10,551 bases of DNA from Gammaproteobacteria bacterium (GCA_024277555.1 JAJRUY010000253.1:1-10551); one strand, 5' to 3'. Shown: positions 1 to 7,166, counted from the first letter of the stretch. Numbers and translations: made by a program. Notes: generated by a model from the letters alone, not told the origin.

Positions 1-43
1 ATATTAGCAAAGCGCAATATGTTACCGGGTGTTTGTTAAGTCC

Positions 44-180
44 GCCCTTGCACCGATCTTGTTGCCCAGAGACGATATTTCTTCACTCATCAATAGCTTG
101 GGCTATTGATTCGATCAGAGTTGCCTCTGAACAACAATCTCAGCACAATCATCGGACTTCCAGGTGAAACATCCGGGCTA
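44..180 (-). repeat. Left copy of terminal inverted repeat; candidate mobile-element end
   Basis: This stretch is the reverse complement of 10413-10551. The two differ by one short substitution/2-base indel patch near 120 and one A/G difference, with everything else identical by eye. Read on the minus strand it begins TAGCCCGGATGTTTCACC at 180 and runs towards the window start. It holds two hairpins: ATCAATAGC/GCTATTGAT (89-110, 4-base loop) and TCAGAG/CTCTGA (115-130, 4-base loop). A minus-strand ATG at 90-88 opens a frame starting MSEEISSLGNKIGAR that stops at 24-22, and it has no Shine-Dalgarno. No transposase is visible, so an insertion-sequence end is an inference. Positions 1-43 could be more of the same element, but the other copy leaves the window at this point, so this cannot be tested here. 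Confidence 0.8.
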
Positions 181-399
181 AATGCAGTAAATCAAGCTCA
201 TCATTTTGCTGCGGTAGCGTGGCACCAGAGGATCATCTCCAGGAATATCAAATATTTTCAGCAACGCCTTGCGGGCAGCATCATCGCCATAGATGCGATC
301 CTTGCGCATCAGTTCCAGCAATTGTTCAAAGAACAACAGTCCCTGCAAAACCCGTATCTGCGGTTTTTCCTGGATTTCTGCAGGCAGATGGGTCGCTAT
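178..399 (-). pseudogene. cnoX: Remnant of cnoX/ybbN (thioredoxin-TPR co-chaperone), C-terminal part
   Basis: The minus strand is open for 73 codons between an in-frame TAA (402-400) and a TAG (180-178). Its last ~45 residues, LMRKDRIYGDDAARKALL followed by KIFDIPGDDPLVPRYRSKMM and SLIY, resemble the C-terminus of CnoX/YbbN, a chlorine-activated holdase with an N-terminal thioredoxin domain and C-terminal TPR-like repeats. The preceding LPAEIQEKPQIRVL resembles a segment that lies further upstream in full-length family members. About 50 residues of TPR therefore seem to be deleted between the two parts. The thioredoxin domain is absent, there is no start codon upstream, and no cnoX-like frame could be read in 403-540. 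The TAG stop is the first three bases of the adjoining repeat. The family call rests on remembered homologues and not on a search. Confidence 0.65.
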
Positions 400-483
400 T
401 TACGGATCTTTTTCCGTGTTTGTTGGCGGCTTGTAGTGATTGCGGAATGTTTTGGGGCAGTACGGAAAAAATACAAGCCTGAC

Positions 484-512
484 TTGAATCGGAAGGTTTT
501 TGGCCTTATTTT
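484..512 (+). promoter_or_regulatory. Candidate sigma-70 promoter for trxC
   Basis: TTGAAT (484-489) and TATTTT (507-512) are separated by 17 bases, each matching its consensus at 4 of 6 positions. This would start a transcript roughly 60 bases before trxC. A second -35-like TTGACC at 516-521 has no good -10 partner. No OxyR-type palindrome was recognised, although trxC is under OxyR control in E. coli. Confidence 0.25.
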
Positions 513-568
513 AGGTTGACCCGATATATTTGGCTGTGAGGTTAACTCAGCCACACTGTTTACGTTGT

Positions 569-572
569 GGAG
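569..572 (+). promoter_or_regulatory. Ribosome binding site fixing the trxC start
   Basis: GGAG lies 6 bases before the ATG at 579. An in-frame GTG at 567 would overlap this site and add four residues (MEHE) that the family lacks, so ATG 579 is preferred. Confidence 0.55.
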
Positions 573-578
573 CATGAA

Positions 579-1013
579 ATGTCAGACAATCTGCATGTGG
601 TTTGCACCCATTGTGGGGGCGTGAACCGTATTCCCCGGGTGCGCCTGGGCCAGAATCCAAAATGCGGAAAATGCAAGCAAGCATTATTTCAGGGAAAGCC
701 TGCAGATGTGGATGACGCCATGCTGCAGAAACAGATTCAGCGTAATGATATTCCCGTGGTGGTGGATTTCTGGGCTCCCTGGTGCGGCCCCTGCAAGATG
801 ATGGCGCCCGCGTTCGCCCGGGCTGCTGCGCCATTGGAGCCGGATGCGCGCCTGCTTAAGCTGAATACCGAGCAATACCAGCAGCTTTCTGGCCAGTTGG
901 GTATTCGCAGTATCCCCACCATGATTCTTTTCAAGAACGGGCAGGAAGTTGACCGTGTGTCTGGAGCCATGGACGCGCAAGGCATCGTTTCCTGGATAAG
1001 TCGGCAGCTGTAG
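579..1013 (+). CDS. trxC: Thioredoxin 2 (zinc-binding thioredoxin TrxC)
   Basis: A 144-residue cytoplasmic thiol-disulfide reductase, expected to be recharged by thioredoxin reductase and to reduce protein disulfides. The N-terminal extension carries two CxxC pairs, C9-T-H-C12 and C29-G-K-C32, which in Trx2 bind zinc and separate it from the simpler TrxA. The thioredoxin fold follows from about residue 40, with the redox site W68-C-G-P-C72 and the cis-proline P113 in SIPTMILF. Length and layout match E. coli TrxC (139 aa). The start is ATG 579, because GGAG precedes it and the protein then begins just ahead of the first zinc pair. It is transcribed with carA but separated by 191 bases that contain a good separate promoter, so it is probably its own unit. 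Finding it upstream of carA, where dapB is usual in Pseudomonas, is a local rearrangement. Confidence 0.95.
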   Translation: MSDNLHVVCTHCGGVNRIPRVRLGQNPKCGKCKQALFQGKPADVDDAMLQKQIQRNDIPVVVDFWAPWCGPCKMMAPAFARAAAPLEPDARLLKLNTEQYQQLSGQLGIRSIPTMILFKNGQEVDRVSGAMDAQGIVSWISRQL

Positions 1014-1078
1014 CTCCGTGCTTTTAAAGAGTGGGGCAGGCCCGCCAGTAGCGTCTGGCAAATCCCCGACGATTTCCA

Positions 1079-1107
1079 TAGACACTGCCCGGCATCTCCC
1101 GTAGAAT
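1079..1107 (+). promoter_or_regulatory. Candidate sigma-70 promoter for carAB
   Basis: TAGACA (1079-1084) and TAGAAT (1102-1107) are separated by exactly 17 bases, each matching consensus at 5 of 6 positions. The predicted start is near 1113-1115, leaving a leader of about 90 bases. That leader has a small GGGG-CTGA-CCCC hairpin (1122-1133), followed about ten bases later by a T-rich stretch. No clear ArgR or PurR operator was recognised, although both control carAB in E. coli. Confidence 0.5.
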
Positions 1108-1204
1108 TTCCATCTCAACAGGGGGCTGACCCCAACTCTCTTAAATTGTTTGTTTGTAGCGGACGGCTCCCACACAGAGTCAGTCCCTTTATGTGTGCGC
1201 GTAA

Positions 1205-2353
1205 ATGACTAACTCAGCAATTCTGGTATTGGAAGACGGCACGGTGTTTCGGGGCCGTTCCATTGGTACAGAAGGACAGTCGGTGGGAGAAGTGGTTTTC
1301 AACACCTCCATGACCGGCTATCAGGAGATCCTCACCGATCCTTCCTATTTGCGTCAGATCGTTACCCTGACCTATCCTCATATTGGAAATACCGGTGTAA
1401 ATCAGGAGGATACCGAGTCTTCCTCGGTGCATGCCGCAGGCCTGGTTATCCGGGACCTGCCTTTGCTGGCGAGCAACTGGCGCAGTGAGCAGTCTCTCGA
1501 GGCTTATCTTCAGGAAAACGGCGTGGTTGCCATCGCCGATATCGACACCCGCAAGCTGACGCGCATTCTGCGTGAAAAGGGCGCTCAGAGCGGCTGCATA
1601 CAGGCAGGCCCGCATCTGGATGAAGCCGTTGCCCGCGCTGCTGCAGAAGTTTTTCCCGGCCTCAAGGGCATGGATCTGGCCAGGGAAGTTACTACGGATA
1701 AATCCTATACTTGGAAAGAAGCAAGCTGGGATTTGCAGGAAGGATATGTTGGCAGGGAAAATGCTGCCGACGACCTGCATGTGGTTGCCTACGATTACGG
1801 TATCAAGACCAATATCCTGCGTATGCTGCGTGACCGCGGCTGCCGCATTACCGTAGTGCCTGCCCAGACACCGGCCAGGGAAGTGCTGGCCATGAATCCT
1901 GATGGTGTGTTTCTGTCCAATGGCCCGGGTGATCCCGAACCCTGTGACTATGCCATTGCAGCAATTCAGGAAGTGCTGGAACAGAATATTCCCACCTTCG
2001 GTATCTGTTTGGGGCACCAGCTCCTGGGGCTGGCCAGCGGGGCGCGCACGGTAAAGATGAAATTTGGCCACCATGGAGCCAACCATCCGGTACAGGATCT
2101 GGAAACAGGCATGGTGATGATTTCCAGCCAGAATCATGGTTTCGCCGTGGATGAAGGCAGCCTTCCGGGCCACCTGCAAGCCACACATAAATCCCTGTTC
2201 GATGACTCGTTGCAGGGCATTCATCGCACAGACAAACCTGCTTTCGGCTTCCAGGGACACCCTGAAGCCAGTCCGGGACCCCATGATGTGGCGCCAGTAT
2301 TCGACCACTTCATCGAGTTGATGCGGGCTGCGGATTCCGGCCAGACCCACTGA
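1205..2353 (+). CDS. carA: Carbamoyl-phosphate synthase small subunit (glutamine amidotransferase)
   Basis: This subunit hydrolyses glutamine and passes ammonia through a tunnel to CarB for carbamoyl phosphate, the shared precursor of pyrimidines and arginine. It has 382 residues, the same as E. coli CarA. The N-terminal small-chain domain (about 1-150) has the family signatures FNTSMTGYQEILTDPSY and IADIDTRKLTR. A class I glutaminase domain follows from about residue 190, with the nucleophile C268 in GICLGHQ and the catalytic pair H352 and E354 in GHPEASPGPHD; in E. coli these are C269, H353 and E355. The start is set by alignment with the family (LVLEDGT from about residue 7). There is no good Shine-Dalgarno. 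A five-codon frame, ATG TGT GCG CGT AAA TGA (1191-1208), overlaps the start. carB follows after 33 bases with no promoter seen, so the two form an operon. Confidence 0.98.
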   Translation: MTNSAILVLEDGTVFRGRSIGTEGQSVGEVVFNTSMTGYQEILTDPSYLRQIVTLTYPHIGNTGVNQEDTESSSVHAAGLVIRDLPLLASNWRSEQSLEAYLQENGVVAIADIDTRKLTRILREKGAQSGCIQAGPHLDEAVARAAAEVFPGLKGMDLAREVTTDKSYTWKEASWDLQEGYVGRENAADDLHVVAYDYGIKTNILRMLRDRGCRITVVPAQTPAREVLAMNPDGVFLSNGPGDPEPCDYAIAAIQEVLEQNIPTFGICLGHQLLGLASGARTVKMKFGHHGANHPVQDLETGMVMISSQNHGFAVDEGSLPGHLQATHKSLFDDSLQGIHRTDKPAFGFQGHPEASPGPHDVAPVFDHFIELMRAADSGQTH

Positions 2354-2386
2354 AGAACTCACCTTACTTGCGCAGACAGAAATAAA

Positions 2387-5300
2387 ATGCCGAAAAGAAC
2401 AGACCTGAACACGATCCTCATCATTGGCGCCGGTCCGATTGTCATCGGCCAAGCCTGCGAGTTCGACTACTCCGGTGCACAGGCCTGCAAGGCGTTGCGC
2501 GAGGAAGGCTATCGGGTGGTGCTGGTCAATTCCAACCCTGCCACCATCATGACCGATCCCGAGTCGGCGGATGCTGTATATATCGAACCCATTACCTGGC
2601 AAACCGTGGCGCGTATCATCGAAAAGGAACGGCCGGAAGCGCTGCTGCCCACCATGGGCGGGCAGACGGCGCTCAACTGTGCCCTGGATCTGGTGCGCGA
2701 AGGGGTACTGGAAAAGTTCGGCGTGGAAATGATCGGCGCCTCCCGTGAGGCCATCGACAAGGCGGAAGACCGGGATCTGTTCCGCCAGGCCATGCGCAAG
2801 ATTGGTCTGGACATGCCCAAGTCTGCCATCGCACATTCCATGGAGGAGGCTTTGCAGGTGCAGGTGCAGGTGGGTTTCCCCACCGTCATTCGCCCTTCTT
2901 TCACCATGGGTGGGTCCGGTGGTGGCATTGCTTATAACAAGGAAGAATTTGTCGAGATCTGTGAGCGTGGCCTGGATCTTTCGCCAACCAAGGAGCTGCT
3001 CGTCGAAGAGTCGATTCTCGGCTGGAAAGAATACGAAATGGAAGTGGTGCGGGATCACAAGGACAACTGCATCATCATCTGCTCGATTGAAAATCTCGAT
3101 CCCATGGGTGTGCATACCGGCGACTCCATTACCGTGGCGCCCGCCCAGACCCTCACAGACAAGGAATACCAGATCATGCGCGATGCATCCCTGGCGGTGC
3201 TGCGTGAGATTGGGGTGGACACCGGTGGCTCCAACGTGCAGTTCGCGATTAATCCCGAGAACGGGCACATGATCATCATCGAGATGAACCCGCGGGTGTC
3301 CCGTTCCTCGGCGCTGGCTTCCAAGGCGACTGGCTTTCCCATTGCCAAGGTGGCGGCAAAGTTGGCTGTGGGCTACACCCTGGACGAGCTGCGCAACGAA
3401 ATTACCGGTGGCGTGACCCCGGCTTCCTTCGAGCCCAGCATCGACTATGTAGTCACCAAGATTCCCCGTTTTGCATTTGAGAAGTTCCCCCAGGCCGATG
3501 ATCGCCTGACCACGCAGATGAAATCCGTGGGCGAAGTCATGGCCATTGGCCGCACCTTGCAGGAATCCCTGCAAAAGGCGCTGCGCGGTCTGGAAACCGG
3601 CAAGGCCGGGCTGGATCCGGTGATTGATCTGGACGCCGAGGATGCCCGCTCCATAATTCTGGCGGAGATTCGTCAGCCCCGGGCTGAGCGGATCTGGTAT
3701 GTTGCCGACGCCTTCCGCAGTGGCATGAGCATGGAAGAGGTGTTTGCAGCCTCGGCTATTGATCCCTGGTTCCTGGTGCAGATTCAGGATCTTGTCCAGG
3801 AAGAGATCAGGGTTGCCGAAGAGGGGCTGGACGCCCTGGGGAAAAAGCGCATACGTGATCTAAAACGCAAGGGTTTTTCCGACAAGCGCCTGGCGGATAT
3901 CTTGGGCGTCAAGGAAAAGAAAATCCGCAAGCTGCGCCATGGTCACGACATTCGTCCGGTATACAAGCGCGTGGATTCCTGCGCCGCGGAGTTTGCCTCC
4001 AGTACGGCCTACATGTATTCCACCTACGAGGAAGAATGCGAATCCCTGCCTACCGACCGGCAGAAAATCATGGTGCTCGGGGGCGGCCCCAACCGTATCG
4101 GCCAAGGCATCGAATTTGATTACTGCTGCGTGCATGCGGCCTTCGCCATGCGGGAAGATGGCTATGAAACCATCATGGTTAACTGCAATCCGGAAACCGT
4201 GTCCACAGATTACGACACCTCCGACCGGTTGTATTTCGAGCCCCTGACCCTGGAAGACGTGCTGGAGATTATCCACAAGGAAAATCCGGTTGGCGTCATC
4301 GTGCAATACGGCGGACAGACGCCGCTGAAACTGGCGCGGGATCTGGAGAAGGCGGGCGCGCCCATTATCGGCACCAGCCCGGACTCCATCGATGCGGCGG
4401 AAGACCGGGAGCGCTTCCAGAAGATGATCAAGAAGCTGGGCATCCTGCAACCGCCCAACCGTACTGCCACCGATCCCGAGACCGCAGTGAAACTGGCCGA
4501 GGAGATCGGCTATCCCCTGGTGGTGCGGCCCTCCTATGTATTGGGAGGACGTGCCATGGAAATCGTATATAACGAAGAGGATCTGAGTCGCTACATGCGT
4601 GAAGCGGTCAGCGTCTCCAACGATTCTCCGGTATTGCTGGATCGCTTCCTGAATGATGCCATCGAAGTGGATGTGGATGCAATCTGCGACGGGCGCGATG
4701 TGCTTATCGGCGGCATCATGGAACACATCGAGGAAGCGGGCGTACATTCCGGGGATTCTGCCTGCTCCCTGCCCCCCTATACACTCAGCCAGGAAGTGCA
4801 GGATCGCATGCGCGGCCACATTCGTGATATGGCTCTGGAGCTGGGTGTGGTAGGACTGATGAACACCCAGTTTGCGATCAAGGGCGACGACATCTACATA
4901 CTTGAAGTGAACCCCAGGGCTTCACGCACCGTGCCCTTCGTTTCCAAGGCGATTGGGCGCCCCCTGGCAAAGATTGCCGCACGTTGCATGGTGGGAAAGT
5001 CGTTGCGGGATCAGGATGCAATGAAGGAAATCATCCCCAGTCACTACTTTGTCAAGGAAGCCGTATTCCCTTTCGTGAAGTTCCCCGGTGTTGATTCCGT
5101 GCTCGGGCCGGAGATGAAATCCACCGGCGAGGTCATGGGAGTAGGCACTACCTTCGGCGAAGCCTACGGCAAGGCCAATGAAGGCGGGAGCATCAAGCTG
5201 CCAACGGGAGGCAAGGCGCTGCTGTCCGTGCGTGAAGCCGACAAGCAGCGCGTCAAACTGGTAGCCAGGGATCTGGCTGCATTGGGGTTTGAACTCTACG

Positions 5301-5596
5301 CCACAGGTGGCACCTGCGATGCAATACTGTCCGCCGGTGTGGATTGTGAGCGGGTAAACAAGGTGATGGAAGGTCGCCCGCATATTGTGGACAAAATCAA
5401 GAATGATGACTTTGATCTGATTATCAATACTACCGAAGGCAAGCAGGCGATGCTGGATTCCGCCTCCATACGGTGTGCGGCGTTGCAACATAAAATCAGC
5501 TATACCACCACCATGTCAGGTGGAGAGGCCATCGTCATGGCCATCCAGCACCAGGGTGAGCCTGTGGTTGTGAGTCTGCAGGAATTGCACCAATAG
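2387..5596 (+). CDS. carB: Carbamoyl-phosphate synthase large subunit
   Basis: This subunit phosphorylates bicarbonate, combines it with ammonia to make carbamate, and phosphorylates carbamate to carbamoyl phosphate, using two ATP. It has 1069 residues (E. coli 1073) and the full duplicated ATP-grasp layout. The carboxyphosphate half is about residues 1-400, with R169 in RPSFTMGG and E299, N301, R303 in EMNPRVS. An oligomerisation region follows, then the carbamoyl-phosphate half from about residue 555, with R714 in RPSYVLGGRAM and E840, N842 in EVNPRAS. The C-terminal MGS-like allosteric domain (about 935-1069) keeps TGGTCDAIL (T973, T976) and NTTEGKQ, the region that binds UMP and IMP in E. 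coli. Inhibition by UMP and activation by ornithine are therefore likely. The frame is intact and follows carA by 33 bases, with only a weak ribosome site. Confidence 0.98.
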   Translation: MPKRTDLNTILIIGAGPIVIGQACEFDYSGAQACKALREEGYRVVLVNSNPATIMTDPESADAVYIEPITWQTVARIIEKERPEALLPTMGGQTALNCALDLVREGVLEKFGVEMIGASREAIDKAEDRDLFRQAMRKIGLDMPKSAIAHSMEEALQVQVQVGFPTVIRPSFTMGGSGGGIAYNKEEFVEICERGLDLSPTKELLVEESILGWKEYEMEVVRDHKDNCIIICSIENLDPMGVHTGDSITVAPAQTLTDKEYQIMRDASLAVLREIGVDTGGSNVQFAINPENGHMIIIEMNPRVSRSSALASKATGFPIAKVAAKLAVGYTLDELRNEITGGVTPASFEPSIDYVVTKIPRFAFEKFPQADDRLTTQMKSVGEVMAIGRTLQESLQKALRGLETGKAGLDPVIDLDAEDARSIILAEIRQPRAERIWYVADAFRSGMSMEEVFAASAIDPWFLVQIQDLVQEEIRVAEEGLDALGKKRIRDLKRKGFSDKRLADILGVKEKKIRKLRHGHDIRPVYKRVDSCAAEFASSTAYMYSTYEEECESLPTDRQKIMVLGGGPNRIGQGIEFDYCCVHAAFAMREDGYETIMVNCNPETVSTDYDTSDRLYFEPLTLEDVLEIIHKENPVGVIVQYGGQTPLKLARDLEKAGAPIIGTSPDSIDAAEDRERFQKMIKKLGILQPPNRTATDPETAVKLAEEIGYPLVVRPSYVLGGRAMEIVYNEEDLSRYMREAVSVSNDSPVLLDRFLNDAIEVDVDAICDGRDVLIGGIMEHIEEAGVHSGDSACSLPPYTLSQEVQDRMRGHIRDMALELGVVGLMNTQFAIKGDDIYILEVNPRASRTVPFVSKAIGRPLAKIAARCMVGKSLRDQDAMKEIIPSHYFVKEAVFPFVKFPGVDSVLGPEMKSTGEVMGVGTTFGEAYGKANEGGSIKLPTGGKALLSVREADKQRVKLVARDLAALGFELYATGGTCDAILSAGVDCERVNKVMEGRPHIVDKIKNDDFDLIINTTEGKQAMLDSASIRCAALQHKISYTTTMSGGEAIVMAIQHQGEPVVVSLQELHQ

Positions 5597-5689
5597 CCTG
5601 AAGCTGTAAACTATCCCGTTATAACCAATGAAAGGCACAGAAAAGCCGTCAGGAACTTATGTCCCTGTGGCATCTGGATTGTACGATAT
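5597..5689 (+). promoter_or_regulatory. carB-greA gap: weak -10 and small hairpin, possible greA promoter
   Basis: TATAAC at 5620-5625 matches the -10 consensus at 5 of 6 positions, but the sequence 17 bases upstream (CCTGAA) is a poor -35. Downstream, CAGGAAC and GTCCCTG (5650-5656, 5661-5667) can pair around a TTAT loop with one mismatch. There is no T-tract, so it is not an obvious terminator. No strong Shine-Dalgarno precedes the greA ATG. Read-through from carB is equally possible. Confidence 0.25.
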
Positions 5690-6166
5690 ATGAACAAGAC
5701 ACCAATGACAGTGCAGGGCGCGGAAGCCCTGCGGCAGGAGCTAAACGAACTGAAGACGGTTGCTCGGCCCAGAGTCATCGCTGCGATTGCAGAGGCGCGT
5801 GCCCATGGTGATTTGAAGGAAAATGCCGAATATCATGCAGCGAGAGAACAGCAAAGCTTCATCGAGGGTCGGGTCAAGGATATCGAGAGTAAGCTGTCCA
5901 ATGCCCAGATTATCGATGTCAGCACCCTGAATGCAGGTGGTCGGGTTGTTTTTGGCGCCACTGTGAATATTCTGGATCTGGAGACCGATGAAGAGCATAC
6001 CTACCAGATCGTTGGTGAAGATGAAGCGGATATCCGTCAGTCCAAGATCTCCGTGACTTCCCCCATTGCCCGGGCTCTGATCGGCAAGACAGAAGGTGAC
6101 GAAGTGGAGATCCAGGTGCCTGGCGGCATGCGGGAATTTGAAATCCTGGACGTTCGCTATATATGA
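5690..6166 (+). CDS. greA: Transcription elongation factor GreA
   Basis: GreA enters the secondary channel of backtracked RNA polymerase and stimulates cleavage of the RNA 3' end, releasing arrested complexes. It has 158 residues, exactly the E. coli length. The N-terminal coiled-coil hairpin (about 1-77) carries the signature HGDLKENAEYHAAREQQ, with the catalytic tip acids D41 and E44. The C-terminal FKBP-like domain (about 82-157) contains TYQIVGEDEAD and SPIARALIGK. The ATG at 5690 gives MNKTPMTVQGAEALRQEL, which lines up with the start of the E. coli protein. Its place after carB is conserved in pseudomonads. Its TGA overlaps an ATG (6163-6165), which would extend the next gene, but a better start for that gene lies at 6232. 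Confidence 0.98.
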   Translation: MNKTPMTVQGAEALRQELNELKTVARPRVIAAIAEARAHGDLKENAEYHAAREQQSFIEGRVKDIESKLSNAQIIDVSTLNAGGRVVFGATVNILDLETDEEHTYQIVGEDEADIRQSKISVTSPIARALIGKTEGDEVEIQVPGGMREFEILDVRYI

Positions 6167-6210
6167 TCCTGGCTCTTTCCGGGTTCAGGCATGAATTTTT
6201 CAGATACAAA

Positions 6211-6225
6211 GCGCCAGGGAGGCGC
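6211..6225 (+). promoter_or_regulatory. Hairpin presenting the Shine-Dalgarno of the TraB-like gene in its loop
   Basis: GCGCC and GGCGC form a perfect 5-bp stem around the loop AGGGA. The ribosome site AGGGAGG (6216-6222) therefore lies in the loop and the first two bases of the 3' arm. It is 9 bases from ATG 6232, which supports that start over the ATG at 6163. Translation could be tuned by this fold, though a 5-bp stem may open easily. Confidence 0.4.
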
Positions 6226-6231
6226 TGCATA

Positions 6232-7140
6232 ATGCTCCTGAGAAACCTGTGTCTGTCGGTACTTGTGCTGATTTCCCCCGGACTGTCGGCGTTGCAGACT
6301 GCGAAAACGGGTGCCGCTCCGCCCGATGCAGTGCAAAATGTTGAACCAGACACCAGCATACCCGAGTTTCTACGCCTGAAGCTGGATCAAAACAAAAAGC
6401 CTGTATCCATGCAGGTGGCTGTTGTGCGCTTTGTGCCCCGTGATAACAACGGCTCCTTGCAACATGTCGATCTGATTTCTGCGGTTCATATTGGTGAATC
6501 CGCCTATTATCAAACCATCAACGCCCTGTTTTCCCACTATGATGCGGTGCTGTATGAACTGGTAGCGCCCCAAGGCACACGCATTCCCAAAGGCGGCCAC
6601 GAGCGCAAGGGCATTGTATCCGGATTGCAGAGCTGGATGCGGAATGCTCTGGGCATGAGCATGCAGCTTGAAGAGGTGGATTACACGGCTCCCAATCTGG
6701 TGCATGCGGATCTTTCACCGGAAGAATTCAGCCAGAGCATGAAAAACCGCAATGAGTCCGTGGCCGGGATGATTGGCAAGGCCTGGCTTGCCGGTATGGG
6801 CCAGCAGTATTCCACAAAGGCTGTACTCAGTGAGATGAGGCTGTTCAGGAACCTGTTATCCGGCAACCGGGATCTGGCGCTGAAAATCTTTGTGGCGGAG
6901 CAAATGGTGCTCGGCACCGGGCTGGACGATGCTATCGAAGGCCCCGATGGCAGCACCCTGATTACTGTGCGCAACAAAAAGGCGCTGCAAGTATTGCGCC
7001 AGGAAATAGCCGCTGGCAAGCAAAAGCTGGCGATTTTCTATGGCGCCGCCCACATGCCGGATATTGCCAGGCGCCTGGTTTCAGAATTTGATCTTGTGCC
7101 CGACTGGACTGGCTGGATTGATGCCTGGAGTCTGCAGTGA
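6232..7140 (+). CDS. Exported TraB/PrgY/GumN-domain protein of unknown function
   Basis: A 302-residue protein with a likely Sec signal peptide: MLLRN, a hydrophobic core LCLSVLVLI, and a probable cut after PGLSA near residue 20. The mature part resembles the TraB/PrgY/GumN (Tiki-related) family, for which metalloprotease-like or hydrolase activity has been proposed. The first GxxH-type motif is S83-A-V-H86 in DLISAVHIGE, with serine in place of the usual glycine. A conserved acid E109 follows in VLYELVAP, and the second motif is G271-A-A-H274 in IFYGAAHMP. The substrate is unknown. ATG 6232 is chosen over ATG 6163 because AGGGAGG precedes it and the signal peptide then begins at once; the longer start would bury the signal behind 23 residues. 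It lies 65 bases after greA on the same strand and may share its transcript. It is not part of the standard greA-yhbY-rlmE block. Confidence 0.8.
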   Translation: MLLRNLCLSVLVLISPGLSALQTAKTGAAPPDAVQNVEPDTSIPEFLRLKLDQNKKPVSMQVAVVRFVPRDNNGSLQHVDLISAVHIGESAYYQTINALFSHYDAVLYELVAPQGTRIPKGGHERKGIVSGLQSWMRNALGMSMQLEEVDYTAPNLVHADLSPEEFSQSMKNRNESVAGMIGKAWLAGMGQQYSTKAVLSEMRLFRNLLSGNRDLALKIFVAEQMVLGTGLDDAIEGPDGSTLITVRNKKALQVLRQEIAAGKQKLAIFYGAAHMPDIARRLVSEFDLVPDWTGWIDAWSLQ

Positions 7141-7144
7141 CGGC

Positions 7145-7166
7145 TATCCCGCATATTTCACCAGAA
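7145..7166 (+). repeat. Possible diverged relative of the window-end repeat terminus
   Basis: TATCCCGCATATTTCACC plus four more bases matches the terminus of the right-hand repeat at 17 of 22 positions by hand alignment without gaps. It lies 4 bases after the stop codon of the TraB-like gene, in the same relation to its gene as the right-hand repeat has to ftsH. Similarity fades after this stretch, and the hairpins of the full repeat are not present. It may be a decayed element end or chance. Confidence 0.35.

Noticed and set aside
106..519. 137-codon plus-strand frame across the left repeat and the cnoX remnant
   Set aside because: It mixes repeat sequence with the antisense of the cnoX remnant. 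The protein has no recognisable motif, and a near-identical N-terminal segment in the right copy is simply the shared repeat.
1044..1059. GCCAG/CTGGC hairpin as a trxC terminator
   Set aside because: The stem is only 5 bp and no T-tract follows.
684..1175. 163-codon minus-strand frame over trxC and the carA leader
   Set aside because: It is opposite trxC and has no recognised domain.
1214..3574. 786-codon open frame on the minus strand antisense to carA and carB
   Set aside because: It lies wholly opposite two intact, highly conserved genes, shows no recognisable domain, and spans the carA-carB junction. It is a codon-usage shadow.
3860..4819. 319-codon minus-strand frame inside carB
   Set aside because: It is antisense to the carB second ATP-grasp half and has no family features, so it is another shadow.
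5612..5630. TATCCCGTTATAACC after carB, slightly like the repeat terminus
   Set aside because: Only the TATCCCG core and scattered bases agree, and the TTTCACC part is missing. It is too weak to count as another element end.
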